From Mesostigma viride (lineage: Eukaryota > Streptophyta > Mesostigmatophyceae > Mesostigmatales > Mesostigmataceae), in the NCBI GenBank assembly GCA_009746045.1, contig RPFO01000079.1, positions 3,706,507 through 3,770,506 on the forward strand: 64,000 bases of DNA. Direction: 5' to 3'. Position numbers and translations under genes: made by a program. Positions 62,627 through 64,000 of the stretch are shown here, in pieces. Each line of letters begins with the position of its first letter. The stretch's first letter is position 1. The notes below the pieces were generated by a model that saw only the letters and a program-made list of their open reading frames with translations, searched no databases and was not told the DNA's origin.

Positions 62627-64000
62627 TAATTAATTAATTAGACTCGTGCTCCCGTTGGGGAGTCACGGAGCATTAACCCCGATGGATGGATGGATGGGTG
62701 CACACATTCCTACCGGTCTAATCTATCTACATTGGCTACATACTACATCTATCTAACAACATTCTAACTACAACATCTATCTAGGCAGCCGCACGCTGCC
62801 CTAGGGGGAGCTATCTAGCGTGCCTCCCGCGGGATTGCACACGCGGGCGCTTCCCCACTGGGGGGGGCTCGTTGTCCTCTATGACCTGTGCCCACTTGGC
62901 CGTGTCCATCATCTTCTTCCAAATCACGGAGAGGCCTAGGCCCCCCATGTCCTCTACTAGCTGTTCTTTGAAGGTGCGGGCCTTGCGGCGTCTAACATCA
63001 CTGGGCCCAGCCCACGTCAGGAGGTGCCGGCCAGGCTGGGCTGGTCGCATTCCTGCGGGGGGGCCACGTGAGGTGTCTACCTGGTTGGTGCGAGCTAGGT
63101 GCCCTACTAGCTGCAGGCGGCGTTGCTTAATTGTGCTGGTGATATAGGGCATGCCCTGGTACAGGTCCTCATTGCGGACATGAGCAGCATATCCTACTCT
63201 GAAAATGGAACGCAGCATGCTGGTGACCGCGCCGTCCAGCTTGCGGGCCAGGTCGGCGGTGAGGGTCCACGTCTCGGCGCCATACGTGAGAACAGGAAGG
63301 ACGAGGACCTTGAACAGGTCCTGTTTCTCGATCTTGCCCAGGGGCTTGCGCCACAGGGCCCGGTACTGGCGTAAAGCGTGCCAGGCAAGGGAGATGCGGT
63401 GGTCCACATCCACCTCGCAGCTAGGGAGCAGGCTGCCCAGCAGCTTAACGCGGTCCCGATACAGGACTCGAGAGCCGTCTAGGAGATAGAGGGGCGGCGC
63501 TGAGGTGGTGAGCCCAACCGCCAGGGCCTCTGTCTTCTTGCTGACCTCAAGCCCCACTGCACGGGCCTCGAGAGCCAGGCAGTCAAGCCATGTCTGCACG
63601 TGCTCAGTGTCCTCAAAGAGGGTGGTGTCGTCTGCGTAAATGATGTCTGCTAGCCGAATCTCCGTGTCCGCACCGCCATGCCAGAATTTGTTAGCAACCT
63701 GCACTCCTGGTTCCCTGCCCACGATGCGGGCAAATCGCTTGCGCGCCTGAATCATTACGTATTCGACAACAATAATGAACAGGTAGGGCGACAGCACGCA
63801 GCCCTGCCACACACCCTTCTGTAAAGGGCATGGGGGCGTGGTCCCGTAAGAAGTGCGCACCGAAGTGGTGGACCCTTCATACAGGTTGCGGATGACAGCA
63901 ATCAGGGGGCGGGGGATCCGGAACAACTCGAGGATGTCCCAAAGCGCAGGCCAGAAAACCGAATCGAAGGCTTTGATGAAGTCCACCAGCACAAGGTGCA
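62627..64000 (-). mobile_element. LINE family 1, copy D, 3' half (runs off the window)
   Basis: From the 3' end: a TTAA-repeat tail (62627-62640), hairpin GTGCTCCCGTTGGGGAGTCAC (62647-62667), a 3' UTR of about 140 bp, then the reverse transcriptase reading frame. The 5' half, including any endonuclease and ORF1, lies beyond base 64000. Confidence 0.88.
62811..63992 (-). CDS. LINE reverse transcriptase, C-terminal 393 residues, uninterrupted
   Basis: RT of a non-LTR retrotransposon. Motif A LVDFIKAFDSVFW, motif B PLQKGVWQGCVLSPYLF, motif C IIYADDTTLFED with both catalytic aspartates, and thumb region KVLVLPVLTYGAETWTLTAD are present in order. The C-terminus has SMLRSIFRVGYAAHVRNEDL, PAQPGRHLLTWAGPSDV and ends VQSRGRHAR-stop. 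No stop or frame change is seen in the whole visible part, unlike copies B and C, so this copy may belong to a recently active lineage. The start given is only the first Met in the window; the real protein begins outside. Confidence 0.88.
   Translation of the reverse strand: MLVDFIKAFDSVFWPALWDILELFRIPRPLIAVIRNLYEGSTTSVRTSYGTTPPCPLQKGVWQGCVLSPYLFIIVVEYVMIQARKRFARIVGREPGVQVANKFWHGGADTEIRLADIIYADDTTLFEDTEHVQTWLDCLALEARAVGLEVSKKTEALAVGLTTSAPPLYLLDGSRVLYRDRVKLLGSLLPSCEVDVDHRISLAWHALRQYRALWRKPLGKIEKQDLFKVLVLPVLTYGAETWTLTADLARKLDGAVTSMLRSIFRVGYAAHVRNEDLYQGMPYITSTIKQRRLQLVGHLARTNQVDTSRGPPAGMRPAQPGRHLLTWAGPSDVRRRKARTFKEQLVEDMGGLGLSVIWKKMMDTAKWAQVIEDNEPPPVGKRPRVQSRGRHAR

Overview
This window is nuclear DNA of a eukaryote, most likely a green-lineage microalga. 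The support is several genes with GT-AG introns in consistent phase, a plant-type AMSH ending, a DUF455 gene of the type found in plants and algae, and a rich set of retroelements. No bacterial or organellar operon structure is visible. I cannot name the species. Gene density is low: four or five host genes in 64 kb, with most of the length in introns, satellites and transposable elements.

Layout. 1-1054: upstream sequence with a GTT microsatellite. 1055-17457 (+): a 14-exon AMSH-type deubiquitinase, rebuilt exon by exon, with both zinc sites present. Its introns hold a 2.46 kb TA-flanked DNA transposon (4386-6842), a 1.45 kb 20-bp satellite (8633-10087), an 11-bp satellite, a 74-bp repeat and a CAG run. 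17458-26660: a retroelement graveyard, with an ORF1-only LINE derivative (17888-19914, 12-bp target duplications), a truncated R2-like LINE with 18-bp duplications (20141-21073), a second ORF1-only copy (22174-22826), a 65-bp retroposed stub (25097-25161) and a LINE tail (about 25545-25820). 26661-43947 (-): a DUF455 ferritin-like gene with a C-terminal coiled coil. Twelve exons are identified; the N-terminus is uncertain. Its introns carry a 1.6 kb G-rich satellite, a 2.7 kb GGT/GGAGGC satellite and a tandem pair of unclassified repeats. 45999-47725: a TTAA-flanked inverted-repeat element. 47757-51540 (-): stacked LINE and ORF1 fragments. 51749-51950: a TGAA array that looks like a retroposon tail. 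About 52230-54110 (+): a broken Penelope-like fossil. 54121-55408 (-): an F-box/beta-propeller gene broken in two places. 56516-61433 (+): a two-exon TPR / beta-helix / MYND gene of 1136 residues, head-to-head with the F-box gene. 62627-64000 (-): the 3' half of a LINE with an intact reverse transcriptase reading frame that runs off the window.

Two patterns cut across these loci. First, many intronic tandem arrays in the host genes are repeats of the adjoining splice junction itself: copies of the real donor or acceptor with a few exon bases, up to about 35 in a row. Second, at least three retroelement types (two RT-bearing LINE families and ORF1-only elements) and several tiny stubs end in the same short hairpin, CTCC-loop-GGAG, whose closing base pair covaries, followed by a variable short-repeat tail. 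Target duplications around the stubs show that this 3' end is what gets mobilised. I rank these two as the most interesting content.
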